From NCBI GenBank assembly GCA_900315785.1, contig ONAL01000004.1, forward strand, positions 19,021-83,020: DNA of 64,000 nucleotides, in the 5' to 3' direction. Position numbers and translations under genes: made by a program. Shown piece after piece: positions 7,292 through 14,949 of the stretch (the first letter of the stretch is position 1; every line of letters begins with the position of its first letter). Under the pieces are notes generated by a model, which was given only the letters and a program-made list of their open reading frames with translations, did not search any database and was not told where the DNA came from. Source of the DNA: an uncultured Eubacteriales bacterium (GTDB lineage Bacteria > Bacillota > Clostridia > Oscillospirales > Acutalibacteraceae).

Positions 7292-9721
7292 ATGAAAAAA
7301 TTCGTATCAGTTCTTCTGTCTGTGCTTATGCTTGTTTCCGTGTTTACGGTATCGGCGGGAGCGACGGAAGAAAAGAATTACCCCGACAATGCATATATTG
7401 CTTTGGATAACTTATCTGAGGAAGAAACGATTGACATCTTCTCAGATAACGAGGTCAAGTACAGCGACACCGAAATCAGCTTTGACCCCGAGAGTGCCAC
7501 GCTTACACTCAACGACATCAAGAAGAGCGGCTTTAGCCTCAGCACAAGCGACTTAGACAGAGAGCTCACGATTGAGGTGAAGGGCGAGTGCGAGCTCGAC
7601 AGGCTCAGCTTTTTCGGTATGTCTGTCAACATCTCGGGCTCGGGCAAGCTCACGGTCAACGCCGATAAGAGTTTTGAAAACGGAATTGTGTTTTACGGCG
7701 AAGAGAGCTTTATGAAGCTCAACTTTGACGACACTGTTTCGGCTGAGATTTACGGCTCTGAGTCGGCTGTTCTCGTCAACAATACAACAGTTGAGAACGC
7801 AATTACGGTAGGTTCAAAGGCGCTCGATAATGTTTCTGCAGAAAAGTTCTCATACTCCGAGAATGAGGAAATATTTGCTGTCAACCCCAAAACCTCAAGG
7901 AGGTACGGCGCTTATATGGTAACTAAGAACGACGACCCCGAAGGCATCTACTGCGCTCAGGAAATCTCGCGTTTTGTGGAGGACCCCGACAGTCCGTACG
8001 ATGAGATGATGGGAAAGAACGGCTACTGGAAGGCCCTTATAGAAATTACCAAGTATATCTATAACGAGGGATATGACGCAGTTTACCGCGACAACAGATT
8101 CGAGAGCGTCGAGTTCCCCAAAGACGAGCTTGAGAAGAACGGCTACGCCTATATCATGTCGGAAGTAACGGTTCCCGAAACTCAGAAGTTCTATAAGCCC
8201 GACGACCCGCTCGAAACCGATACTTACTATGAGGCATACCTCTTTAATAACCCCGAAAAGCCCAATGAAATGTGGGGTACAGGCTCGTATATCTACGAGG
8301 ACAGAACATCGCCTGTGTGGAAGTATAACCTGTCAAAGTTCGAGTACAGCGAAAAATACAAAAATTATGTTATTGCAGAAACCAATAGCTACAACGTAGA
8401 TGAGCTCACCGAGCTGGGTTATAGTTTTATGTATGACGAAAACGGTAAACCCGTGGAAATGCACTACTACAATATCGAGGAAGACAACGAATTCTATATT
8501 ACATACCGTATGACAAACGAGAACGACCCCGAGGGTATCTACGGACTCAACACTTATCCATATCCCGGTGAAGACGACACCTATTCCTGCTGCAAGCTCG
8601 TATATAACGAGGAGCATAATAGGTACGAGGAGGTCGAGGACGCAAAATTCTATGTTTCGGTTTCCGAATTTGTTGAAAAAGGCTACGAATATATTCTCAA
8701 GGAAGTTCCCCGTGACTTCGACTATCCTGTGCTTGACTTCAAATCACTCGGCGTCTACACGGACGAGGACGGCAAAAAATACGCCGTGGATTGGTTATAT
8801 GACATTGTATATAATTACTCCGAGAATGATACGTTTACCCTCGAGGGATGTCAGGAAACCTTCCATGTCATCGAAAAGAACAGTACAGTTGACCTGAGCG
8901 ACCTGAAGCCCTTAGAGAAAACGATTGTAATCGATAATATGTTTATCGTGAAATACGACGGTCAGCAGCTGTCGCTCGAGGGCAAGAGCGAGCCGACAAC
9001 CGAACCGCCTACGACTGCTGAGCCCACAACCGAGGCTCCGACAGCTCAGCCCACAACCGAAGCTCCGACGGTTCAGCCCGCAACCGAGGCTCCGACAGCT
9101 CAGCCCACAACCGAAGCTCCGACGGTTCAGCCTACAACCGAGGCTCCGACAGTTCAGCCCACAACCGAGGCTCCGACAGTTCAGCCTACAACTGCGGCTC
9201 CTGCCAAGATAGACCTTTCGAATTATAAAATTAAGGTTGCAAACATGACCTACTCAGGCAATCCGCGCACTCCCAAGGTTAAAGTATACAGCCCGGACGG
9301 GAATAAAATTTCGCCGAGCAACTATACAGTTACCTACAAAAACAATAAAAATGCCGGCACAGGTGTTGCTGTTATCAAAGGTACCGGAAATTATACAGGT
9401 CAGGTCAAGGAGAAATTTAAAATCACAAAGGCAAAACAGCCCTTAAAAGCAACTCCCGTAAACAAGACTTTCCGTTATTCAGACGTAAAAAGAAGGGCAA
9501 TAAATTATAAAGCGATAAAGGTTTCCTCTGCAAAGGGCAGAGTAACGTTAAAGAAACAAAAAGGCACTGGCTTGGTATTTAACTCCAGAACGAGAAAAAT
9601 TGAAATCAAAAAAGGTACCAAGCAAGGCACCTATATATACAAAATCATAGTCAAAGCGGCAGGCAATAAAAATTACGAAAAAGGAAGCAAAACAGTTGAA
9701 ATCAAGGTAATAATTAAATAA
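7292..9721 (+). CDS. Large secreted protein with Thr/Pro repeat linker and Lys-rich C-terminal module
   Basis: The 809-residue product starts after GAAGGAGG with a signal peptide (about 1-25). Residues 30-190 form beta-rich repeats; 200-560 contain at least three repeated units that include NDPEGIY-type segments (YGAYMVTKNDDPEGIYCAQ and ITYRMTNENDPEGIYGLNT). A linker of nine-residue TEAPTxQPT repeats (about 570-637) follows. The end contains a YSGNPRTPKV..NYTVTYKNNKNAGTG..GTGNYTG domain, known from many clostridial surface proteins, and a Lys-rich module ending EIKVIIK that resembles the ends of the CotH protein at 41600 and, more distantly, the one at 9835. No catalytic motif is recognised. 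Likely an exported structural or adhesive protein. Confidence 0.75.
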   Translation: MKKFVSVLLSVLMLVSVFTVSAGATEEKNYPDNAYIALDNLSEEETIDIFSDNEVKYSDTEISFDPESATLTLNDIKKSGFSLSTSDLDRELTIEVKGECELDRLSFFGMSVNISGSGKLTVNADKSFENGIVFYGEESFMKLNFDDTVSAEIYGSESAVLVNNTTVENAITVGSKALDNVSAEKFSYSENEEIFAVNPKTSRRYGAYMVTKNDDPEGIYCAQEISRFVEDPDSPYDEMMGKNGYWKALIEITKYIYNEGYDAVYRDNRFESVEFPKDELEKNGYAYIMSEVTVPETQKFYKPDDPLETDTYYEAYLFNNPEKPNEMWGTGSYIYEDRTSPVWKYNLSKFEYSEKYKNYVIAETNSYNVDELTELGYSFMYDENGKPVEMHYYNIEEDNEFYITYRMTNENDPEGIYGLNTYPYPGEDDTYSCCKLVYNEEHNRYEEVEDAKFYVSVSEFVEKGYEYILKEVPRDFDYPVLDFKSLGVYTDEDGKKYAVDWLYDIVYNYSENDTFTLEGCQETFHVIEKNSTVDLSDLKPLEKTIVIDNMFIVKYDGQQLSLEGKSEPTTEPPTTAEPTTEAPTAQPTTEAPTVQPATEAPTAQPTTEAPTVQPTTEAPTVQPTTEAPTVQPTTAAPAKIDLSNYKIKVANMTYSGNPRTPKVKVYSPDGNKISPSNYTVTYKNNKNAGTGVAVIKGTGNYTGQVKEKFKITKAKQPLKATPVNKTFRYSDVKRRAINYKAIKVSSAKGRVTLKKQKGTGLVFNSRTRKIEIKKGTKQGTYIYKIIVKAAGNKNYEKGSKTVEIKVIIK
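8994..9200 (+). repeat. 27-bp tandem repeats encoding TEAPTxQPT units
   Basis: About seven copies of a 27-bp unit alternate between GCTCAGCCC and GTTCAGCC(C/T) versions. They form the flexible linker of the 809-residue secreted protein. Confidence 0.8.
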
Positions 9722-9729
9722 TTCTTAAG

Positions 9730-9764
9730 AGAGCAGCTCGATTCCGTTCGGGCTGCTCTTTTCT
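9730..9764 (+). terminator. Intrinsic terminator
   Basis: The stem AGAGCAGC / GCTGCTCT is followed by TTTCTT directly after the 809-residue secreted protein gene. Confidence 0.7.
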
Positions 9765-9834
9765 TCTGGACATTCCCCGATAATTTTGATATTATAGTGT
9801 CATAATACAGTGTCATAACACAATGGGGGAAGTT

Positions 9835-11511
9835 ATGAAAAAAATCTTACCTGTGCTGCTTTGCCTTCTCATTCTCTGCGCGGCTCGTCCGACTGTGCTC
9901 GCTGCTCAGCCCGACATCACCAAGCCTGTCGATGTCGCTCGGATAACATTTACCACCGAGAACGGCAACGGTACCAAGCTTCAAAAGGCAGACGGCTACG
10001 TAAACGCAGAGGTCGTCATTAAGGACACCGACGGCTCATCGCTCAGCGACAGCGTTGTTATGAAGGTGCGCGGCAACAGCACTGCCTTTACAAACGTCAA
10101 CAAGAAATCATATACATTCAAGTTTCCGAAGAAGAAGAATGTTCTCAACCTCGGCAGCGGCAAGAAATGGGCTCTTGTGGCAAACGCCTTTGACCCGACT
10201 CTTGCCAGGAACTACACCGCGTTCAGTCTTGCTCAGAGGCTGGGTATTCAGTACACCTCAAACTTCAAGGTCGTAGAGGTGGTTGTGGACGGTTCTTTCC
10301 GCGGCTGTTATATGCTCTTTGAGCCTGTGGACGACGGCAAGGACAGAGTCGATATCGACGTTGACAGCGGCGACTTTATGCTCGAAATCGAAACATATCG
10401 CGAGGAAGATGACGTTACCTACTTCAAGTCGAACGGAATCCGTTTTGCCGTGAGCGAGCCCGACCCACCGAGCGAGGAACAGACCGCCCGAATCAAGTCG
10501 GCTATGGATAACTACCTCTCGGTGCTCAACAGAGGCACGGAGGACGAAATCCGCGAAAAAATAGACGTCGATTCCTTTGTGTCGTTCTATGTTCTCAACG
10601 AGTTCTTAAAGACCTTGGATTTTGACACGAGCTCCGTTTTTTACTATCAGAAGGACAACAAGCTCTACGCGGGACCGCCGTGGGATTACGACCTTAGTAC
10701 GGGAAACGTTAACGAGGGATTCTCCCAGAACGCCGCCTCGTCATACAAGACCGACGGTATCTACATCAGCTCGAAGAATCTCTATAAGTACCTTTGTCAG
10801 AAGCCGTGGTTCTCCGAGCTCATCAAGGCGAAGTTCACCGAGATATACCCGTATATTGAGAATATCGGCAAGGACGGCGGTTTTATTGATACCTTCCTCT
10901 CAGATTACAATCCCGTTATTAAGCGGAATTTTACCGACGCGGGCTGGGATGTGACGAGGTATTACGTCAACGTAATGAAGGTTCCGCTTGCGACCTTTGA
11001 GCAGAATTACGCGTTTTACAAGAACTGGTGCTATGAACGCGCTGAGTGGCTTCGTGAGCATTTCGGAATTGAAAAGCCCACCGAGCCTGTCACAACAGAA
11101 CCGCCTACAACTGCGCCCGTCACAACGGAGCCGACAACGACAGAGCCGACAACGACAGAGCCCGTTACAACGGAACCGACAACGACTCAGCCCGTTACCG
11201 AGCCTGTCAAAAAGCTTGACCAGAATTTCACAGCCAAGGTCAAGAACGCGAAGGTCAAGGCTTCCGTGCTCAAGCGTTCAAACGCGAAGGTAACGCTCAA
11301 ATTTGCTATTGTTAACAGCCACGGAGCTCTCACGGTTACTAAGCTCAGCGGTTCGAACGTCGCGAGTATCTCAAAGAACGGCGTTGTCACAATCCGCAAG
11401 GGCAGCTACAAGCGCCCGAGCTTCAAGCTCAGACTGAAGGTCATCGCTGCAGGTGACGACAGGTACAAGCGCGCATACCGCACCGTCAGAGTTCGGATTG
11501 ATAAAATATAA
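9835..11511 (+). CDS. CotH kinase-family secreted protein
   Basis: The 558-residue product is placed at ATG 9835, five bases after GGGGGA; an in-frame ATG at 9823 lacks a site. A signal peptide (about 1-25) precedes a CotH domain (about 40-390): VVMKVRGNSTAF, KKSYTFKFPKKKNVL, KWALVANAFDPTLARNY, GCYMLFEPVD, and GPPWDYDLSTGN, which carries the Asp-containing motif of the CotH kinase fold. A Thr/Pro/Glu linker (about 410-455) and a Lys/Arg-rich C-terminal module follow. CotH of Bacillus is an atypical protein kinase of spore coat; secreted relatives in Ruminococcus-type cellulosomal bacteria have unknown targets. The gene stands alone between terminators. Confidence 0.88.
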   Translation: MKKILPVLLCLLILCAARPTVLAAQPDITKPVDVARITFTTENGNGTKLQKADGYVNAEVVIKDTDGSSLSDSVVMKVRGNSTAFTNVNKKSYTFKFPKKKNVLNLGSGKKWALVANAFDPTLARNYTAFSLAQRLGIQYTSNFKVVEVVVDGSFRGCYMLFEPVDDGKDRVDIDVDSGDFMLEIETYREEDDVTYFKSNGIRFAVSEPDPPSEEQTARIKSAMDNYLSVLNRGTEDEIREKIDVDSFVSFYVLNEFLKTLDFDTSSVFYYQKDNKLYAGPPWDYDLSTGNVNEGFSQNAASSYKTDGIYISSKNLYKYLCQKPWFSELIKAKFTEIYPYIENIGKDGGFIDTFLSDYNPVIKRNFTDAGWDVTRYYVNVMKVPLATFEQNYAFYKNWCYERAEWLREHFGIEKPTEPVTTEPPTTAPVTTEPTTTEPTTTEPVTTEPTTTQPVTEPVKKLDQNFTAKVKNAKVKASVLKRSNAKVTLKFAIVNSHGALTVTKLSGSNVASISKNGVVTIRKGSYKRPSFKLRLKVIAAGDDRYKRAYRTVRVRIDKI

Positions 11512-11519
11512 GATACAGA

Positions 11520-11556
11520 TAATGTTATGCAAAAGCTGCATAACATTATTTTGCTT
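11520..11556 (+). terminator. Intrinsic terminator
   Basis: The perfect 11-bp stem AATGTTATGCA / TGCATAACATT is followed by ATTTTGCTTTT after the CotH gene. Confidence 0.75.
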
Positions 11557-11582
11557 TTACAATTATTGCATAAGCTTTTGTA

Positions 11583-11611
11583 TTGAGTTTGAGTGATTTC
11601 GGGGATATAAT
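11583..11611 (+). promoter_or_regulatory. Promoter of the thioesterase gene
   Basis: TTGAGT (11583-11588) and TATAAT (11606-11611) are 17 bases apart, 45 bases before the start codon at 11656. Confidence 0.65.
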
Positions 11612-11655
11612 AAGCTTACCGTGACAATCGGATTTTTTATCATAAAGGAGCCGTT

Positions 11656-12084
11656 ATGAGCTGGGAATATCACAGACGAGTAAAATACTACGAAACCGAC
11701 CGAATGGGCGTTGTTCACCATTCAAACTACCTTCGACTGCTCGAGGACGCGCGTATGGACTGGCTGGGAGACAACCTCATTACATACAGTAAGCTCGAGA
11801 AGCTCGGCGTAATTATCCCGTGCGTTTCCGCCTCCGGCAACTTCCTGAACTATCTGCGCTTTGACGACCCGTTCAAGGTTGTTATCACGCTCACAGACTT
11901 CAAGGGCGTCAAGATGAGCTTTGCGTATCAGATATTCAACACCGATACCGACGAGCTCTGCTACGAGGGCGTCAGCTCGCACTTCTTCGCAATCGACGGC
12001 AGCTACAAGCCCTACCTCTCATTCCGCAAGGAATTCCCCGAGCTTTACAAGAAAATGTTGTCGCTTGTCGAAAAGCAGGCTTGA
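11656..12084 (+). CDS. Acyl-CoA thioesterase, YbgC/FadM hot-dog family
   Basis: The 142-residue product is a single hot-dog domain. YYETDRMGVVHHSNYLRLLEDAR at about residues 11-33 contains the catalytic Asp of the 4-hydroxybenzoyl-CoA thioesterase-like family (Y-x-x-T-D-x-x-G-V-V) and the substrate-loop His-His. Such enzymes hydrolyse acyl-CoA in the cytoplasm; chain-length preference is not evident. A consensus promoter precedes it and the stop overlaps the -35 of the next gene. Confidence 0.88.
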   Translation: MSWEYHRRVKYYETDRMGVVHHSNYLRLLEDARMDWLGDNLITYSKLEKLGVIIPCVSASGNFLNYLRFDDPFKVVITLTDFKGVKMSFAYQIFNTDTDELCYEGVSSHFFAIDGSYKPYLSFRKEFPELYKKMLSLVEKQA

Positions 12085-12108
12085 CAAAAACCGAAAAGAT
12101 GATACAAT
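12081..12108 (+). promoter_or_regulatory. Promoter of the ArsR-type operon
   Basis: TTGACA (12081-12086, overlapping the stop codon of the thioesterase) and TACAAT (12103-12108) are 16 bases apart. Confidence 0.75.
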
Positions 12109-12110
12109 AA

Positions 12111-12134
12111 ATACATAGACACTTTTCTATGTGT
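12111..12134 (+). promoter_or_regulatory. Probable ArsR operator, site 1
   Basis: An inverted repeat ATACATAG / CTATGTGT with an 8-base spacer lies just after the -10 and directly before the ribosome binding site of the regulator gene. It matches the palindrome before the permease gene, including the GTGGTGA that follows. Its position fits autorepression. Confidence 0.6.
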
Positions 12135-12144
12135 GGTGAATAAT

Positions 12145-12438
12145 ATGGAACCAAGCGACAAGAGAACCGCCGAAATGTTCAAGGCGTTCTGTGATGAAAA
12201 CCGCATAAGAATTCTGAAGCTGCTGAAATCAGGTGAAAAATGCGCCTGCCGTCTCAACGAGGAAATCGACGTTTCTCAGCCCACAATGTCCCACCATATG
12301 AAGATACTCTGCGATTCGGGACTGGTGGTCGGACGTAAGGAAGGCAAATGGACGCACTATTCCATATCGCCCGAGGGTGCTCAGACCGCGCTCAGGGTTT
12401 TGGCGGAGCTTACGAACACAAAGGAAATTGAGCCGTGA
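12145..12438 (+). CDS. ArsR/SmtB family metalloregulator
   Basis: The 97-residue product is a winged helix protein. ATG 12145 is preferred because GGTGA lies five bases upstream; GTG 12133 is in frame but has no site. SGEKCACRLNEEIDVSQPTMSHHMKIL holds the DNA-recognition helix and a Cys-x-Cys pair at about residues 33-35, the As(III)/Sb(III)-sensing signature (ELCVCDL in classical ArsR). Family knowledge: it represses its operon until metalloid binds the Cys residues. The next genes, an ArsP-like permease and a CxxC protein, fit arsenical resistance. Confidence 0.88.
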   Translation: MEPSDKRTAEMFKAFCDENRIRILKLLKSGEKCACRLNEEIDVSQPTMSHHMKILCDSGLVVGRKEGKWTHYSISPEGAQTALRVLAELTNTKEIEP

Positions 12439-12450
12439 TTTCACGGCTTT
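12431..12450 (+). other. Stem-loop overlapping the arsR stop codon
   Basis: The stem AGCCGTGA / TCACGGCT with a two-base loop is followed by TTAATT. It could partially terminate transcription between the regulator and the permease. Confidence 0.45.
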
Positions 12451-12461
12451 AATTCAGGACA

Positions 12462-12493
12462 ACACATAGATAGTTTTCGATTTATCGATGTGT
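12462..12493 (+). promoter_or_regulatory. Probable ArsR operator, site 2
   Basis: Arms ACACATAGATA and TATCGATGTGT pair at 10 of 11 positions around a 10-base spacer and are followed by GTGGTGAGG. It resembles site 1. I see no clear promoter here, so it may act on a cryptic promoter, as a roadblock, or as an RNA hairpin near the ribosome binding site. Confidence 0.55.
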
Positions 12494-12504
12494 GGTGAGG
12501 TATT

Positions 12505-13500
12505 ATGTGGAGTTTTATTCAAAACGAAATCCTCGGAATGAGGTGGCTGGAGCGTTTCTTTTCGTGGCTGCTCTCAATCTGCGGTCTTGACGTAAAGAGC
12601 AAGCTCGGCGGCAGCGTGCTCTTCTTCCTGTACGATACGGTCAAGATTATGCTTCTGCTCGGATTTCTGATTCTGATTATCTCGTATATTCAGAGCTTTT
12701 TTCCGCCTGAGCGCAGCAAAAAGCTGCTCGGCAGATTTAACGGGCTCGGCGCGCGTATTATCGCCGCTCTGCTCGGAACGGTGACGCCGTTCTGCTCCTG
12801 CTCGTCAATACCGCTGTTTATCGGATTCACGAGCGCGGGATTGCCGCTGGGTGTGACGTTCTCGTTTCTGATTTCGTCGCCTATGGTTGACCTCGGAAGC
12901 CTCGTTCTGCTGATGAGCATTTTCGGCTGGAAGGTTGCCGTCGTCTACGTGATTCTGGGTCTCGTAATCGCTGTCGCGGGCGGCACTCTGATAGAAAAAC
13001 TGCACCTTGAAAACCAGGTTCAGGACTACATCAGAAACGCAAAACAGCTCGATATCCCGCAGAATGAACTGCGCTTCTCCGACAGGCTAAGGTATGCCTG
13101 GGGCGAGGTTTTGTCAACCGCAAAGAAGGTCTTTCCATATGTGCTGGTCGGAGTCGGTATCGGCGCCGTGATTCACAACTGGATACCCGAGGACTGGGTC
13201 GTTACGGCGCTGGGCGGCAACAACCCGTTCGGAGTAATCATTGCGACCGTGTGCGGAATTCCGATGTATGCCGACATCTTCGGCACAATCCCGATAGCCG
13301 AGGCTCTGCTCGGAAAGGGCGCTCTGCTCGGAGTTGTGCTGTCGTTTATGATGGGCGTGACGACGCTTTCTCTGCCGTCAATGATTATGCTCAAAAAGGC
13401 AGTCAAGGCAAAGCTCCTCGGAATATTCATAGCAATCTGCGCCGCGGGAATCATAATAGTAGGATACGCGTTCAACGCGCTTCAATTTTTACTTGTATAA
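12505..13500 (+). CDS. ArsP-like permease (COG0701 / DUF318 family)
   Basis: The 331-residue membrane protein has about eight helices in two related halves. The first half carries TPFCSCSSIPLFIGF (about residues 92-106), the Cys-containing signature of this permease family; the second half carries CGIPMYADIFGTIPIAEALL at the equivalent place. Family members export trivalent organoarsenicals (ArsP) or related compounds. It lies behind an ArsR regulator and before a CxxC thioredoxin-like gene, as in many arsenic operons. Substrate identity is inference. Confidence 0.85.
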   Translation: MWSFIQNEILGMRWLERFFSWLLSICGLDVKSKLGGSVLFFLYDTVKIMLLLGFLILIISYIQSFFPPERSKKLLGRFNGLGARIIAALLGTVTPFCSCSSIPLFIGFTSAGLPLGVTFSFLISSPMVDLGSLVLLMSIFGWKVAVVYVILGLVIAVAGGTLIEKLHLENQVQDYIRNAKQLDIPQNELRFSDRLRYAWGEVLSTAKKVFPYVLVGVGIGAVIHNWIPEDWVVTALGGNNPFGVIIATVCGIPMYADIFGTIPIAEALLGKGALLGVVLSFMMGVTTLSLPSMIMLKKAVKAKLLGIFIAICAAGIIIVGYAFNALQFLLV

Positions 13501-13515
13501 ATAAAGGAGAATACT

Positions 13516-13836
13516 ATGTCATTATTCAATCGCAAAAAGGACGAAACAAAACCCTGCTGCTGCTCGGGCTCGGAGTCATCGGCAGAAAAGGCAGAGGGCA
13601 ACGTTCAGAGCATAAAGGTGCTCGGTGCAGGCTGCAAGGCTTGTCATCAGATGTTTGAGAACACAAAAACAGCGGCAGCTGACCTCGGTATTCAGGTTGA
13701 GGTCGAGTACATCACCGATATGGAAAAGGTTATGCAGTACGGCGCAATGTCAATGCCTGCTCTCGTTGTGAACGAAAAGGTCATTGCGTACGGAAAGGTG
13801 CTCAAGCCCAAGGAAATCGCAAAGCTTCTTTCCTGA
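13516..13836 (+). CDS. Thioredoxin/glutaredoxin-like CxxC protein (redox-active disulfide protein 2 type)
   Basis: The 106-residue product has a thioredoxin fold with the active site GAGCKACHQM (C-K-A-C, about residues 40-43) and the cis-Pro motif MSMPALVVNEKV. The length after residue 30 matches the TM0996/MTH895 small thioredoxin family often beside ArsP permeases. An extra Cys triplet (KPCCCSG) near residue 14 is not part of the fold and might bind metalloid; this is inference. It is the third gene of the arsenic-type operon. Confidence 0.85.
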   Translation: MSLFNRKKDETKPCCCSGSESSAEKAEGNVQSIKVLGAGCKACHQMFENTKTAAADLGIQVEVEYITDMEKVMQYGAMSMPALVVNEKVIAYGKVLKPKEIAKLLS

Positions 13837-13841
13837 AAGCA

Positions 13842-13870
13842 TAGACTTTTCTGACCCTGTCTGTTATAAT
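13842..13870 (+). promoter_or_regulatory. Promoter of the acylphosphatase gene
   Basis: TAGACT (13842-13847) and TATAAT (13865-13870) are 17 bases apart. Confidence 0.55.
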
Positions 13871-13901
13871 TTTCTTGAGAAATATCAGCGAGGGTGCGGC
13901 T

Positions 13902-14186
13902 ATGTTCAGAAAAAACGTTATCAGAAAGCACATAAATTTTTACGGCGAGGTTCAGGCTGTGGGCTTCAGATTCACTGCATACCACGCCGCGCAGCTCTAC
14001 GGCGCGACGGGTTGGGTACGAAACGAGTACGACGGCTCCGTGACAATGGAGATTCAGGGTACACAGGGACAGATTGACGACGTGCTCGCCGCAATCGAGC
14101 GCGGTTCGTATATCCGAATCACGAATATGCGCGTCAAATCGGTCGAGCCCGAAAAGAACGAGCGCGGTTTCCGCGTGGCATACTGA
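13902..14186 (+). CDS. Acylphosphatase
   Basis: The 94-residue product has the two acylphosphatase signatures: GEVQAVGFRFTAY with the phosphate-binding Arg (about residue 23) and GWVRNEYDGSVTMEIQG with the catalytic Asn. It hydrolyses carboxyl-phosphate bonds such as acetyl phosphate in the cytoplasm. ATG 13902 is chosen because GAGGGTG lies upstream; an earlier in-frame ATG at 13875 lacks a site. The next gene starts 9 bases downstream and is probably co-transcribed. Confidence 0.9.
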   Translation: MFRKNVIRKHINFYGEVQAVGFRFTAYHAAQLYGATGWVRNEYDGSVTMEIQGTQGQIDDVLAAIERGSYIRITNMRVKSVEPEKNERGFRVAY

Positions 14187-14195
14187 GAGGTAATT

Positions 14196-14717
14196 ATGGA
14201 TGTATTTGAAATACTCACCCGAAAGGGGATAAAAAAGCTTGAAGCGCGTGAGCTTACTGCTCAGGCAATCCTTGACGGCGATTTTGCGCCCGAGAGCTTT
14301 GACGAGAGGAGAACGGAGCTCAACGAAAAGCAAATCGCGACGCTGCTCGAAGCGATTGAGATGATTACCTGCAAGAAGCTCAAACACCTTGGCTCGGATT
14401 ATCTCAGGCTTGCGGTGCCGTATATCGGTTGTGAGAACAACTCGTGCAAGCGGGAAGCTTCGCGAATTGTCGGCAATATGGCGTCAGATTATCCCGATGA
14501 GCTCGCGGACGCAATTCCGCTGCTTATCGAAAACACAAAGAACGACGGCACGGTCGTTCGATGGGGCAGCGCCTACGCGCTTTCTAGGATAATTCTGCTT
14601 GACTGTTTCAAAGACAGCGAGCTCCTTGAAACTGTCAAAAGTATCTGCAAAGCCGAGCAGGAAAACGGCGTCAAAAATCAGTACGTCAAAGCGCTCAGAC
14701 GCATAAAAGTAATTTAA
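14196..14717 (+). CDS. HEAT-like repeat protein
   Basis: The 173-residue product is all-helical with tandem helical pairs such as YLRLAVPYIGCENNSCKREA and SDYPDELADAIPLLIENT and resembles short HEAT-repeat proteins of clostridia, which act as protein-binding scaffolds. No catalytic residues are recognised. It follows the acylphosphatase by 9 bases with a GAGAGG site and ends before a terminator. Confidence 0.65.
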   Translation: MDVFEILTRKGIKKLEARELTAQAILDGDFAPESFDERRTELNEKQIATLLEAIEMITCKKLKHLGSDYLRLAVPYIGCENNSCKREASRIVGNMASDYPDELADAIPLLIENTKNDGTVVRWGSAYALSRIILLDCFKDSELLETVKSICKAEQENGVKNQYVKALRRIKVI

Positions 14718-14729
14718 TATCACAATAAC

Positions 14730-14765
14730 GGGCGGAGATATTTTGTCACCGCCCATATATTTTTT
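14730..14765 (+). terminator. Intrinsic terminator
   Basis: GGGCGG / CCGCCC stem with a 13-base loop, followed by ATATATTTTTT. Confidence 0.65.
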
Positions 14766-14920
14766 ACAGTGAATTCCAATACGTATTCAAATAATGAATA
14801 AATATAAAAAAGAAATCTGTGTTTTTTACGCGAAAATCGCTCTGAAAGGTTCAAATGCTCTAAAAGTGGGTAGTAATAAAAAATACGGTGTGATAAAATC
14901 AAGGGGTATTGGTAATAATA

Positions 14921-14934
14921 TGGATAATTATCCA
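14921..14934 (+). promoter_or_regulatory. Palindrome before the AraC-family gene
   Basis: TGGATAATTATCCA is a perfect 14-bp palindrome five bases before the ribosome binding site, downstream of a possible extended -10 (TGATAAAAT, 14891-14899). It may serve autoregulation. Confidence 0.4.
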
Positions 14935-14949
14935 AAATGAGGTGAGCAC

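Noticed and set aside
8994-9200. Regular repeats considered as a CRISPR array
   Set aside because: The units are contiguous without spacers and encode an in-frame Thr/Pro linker.
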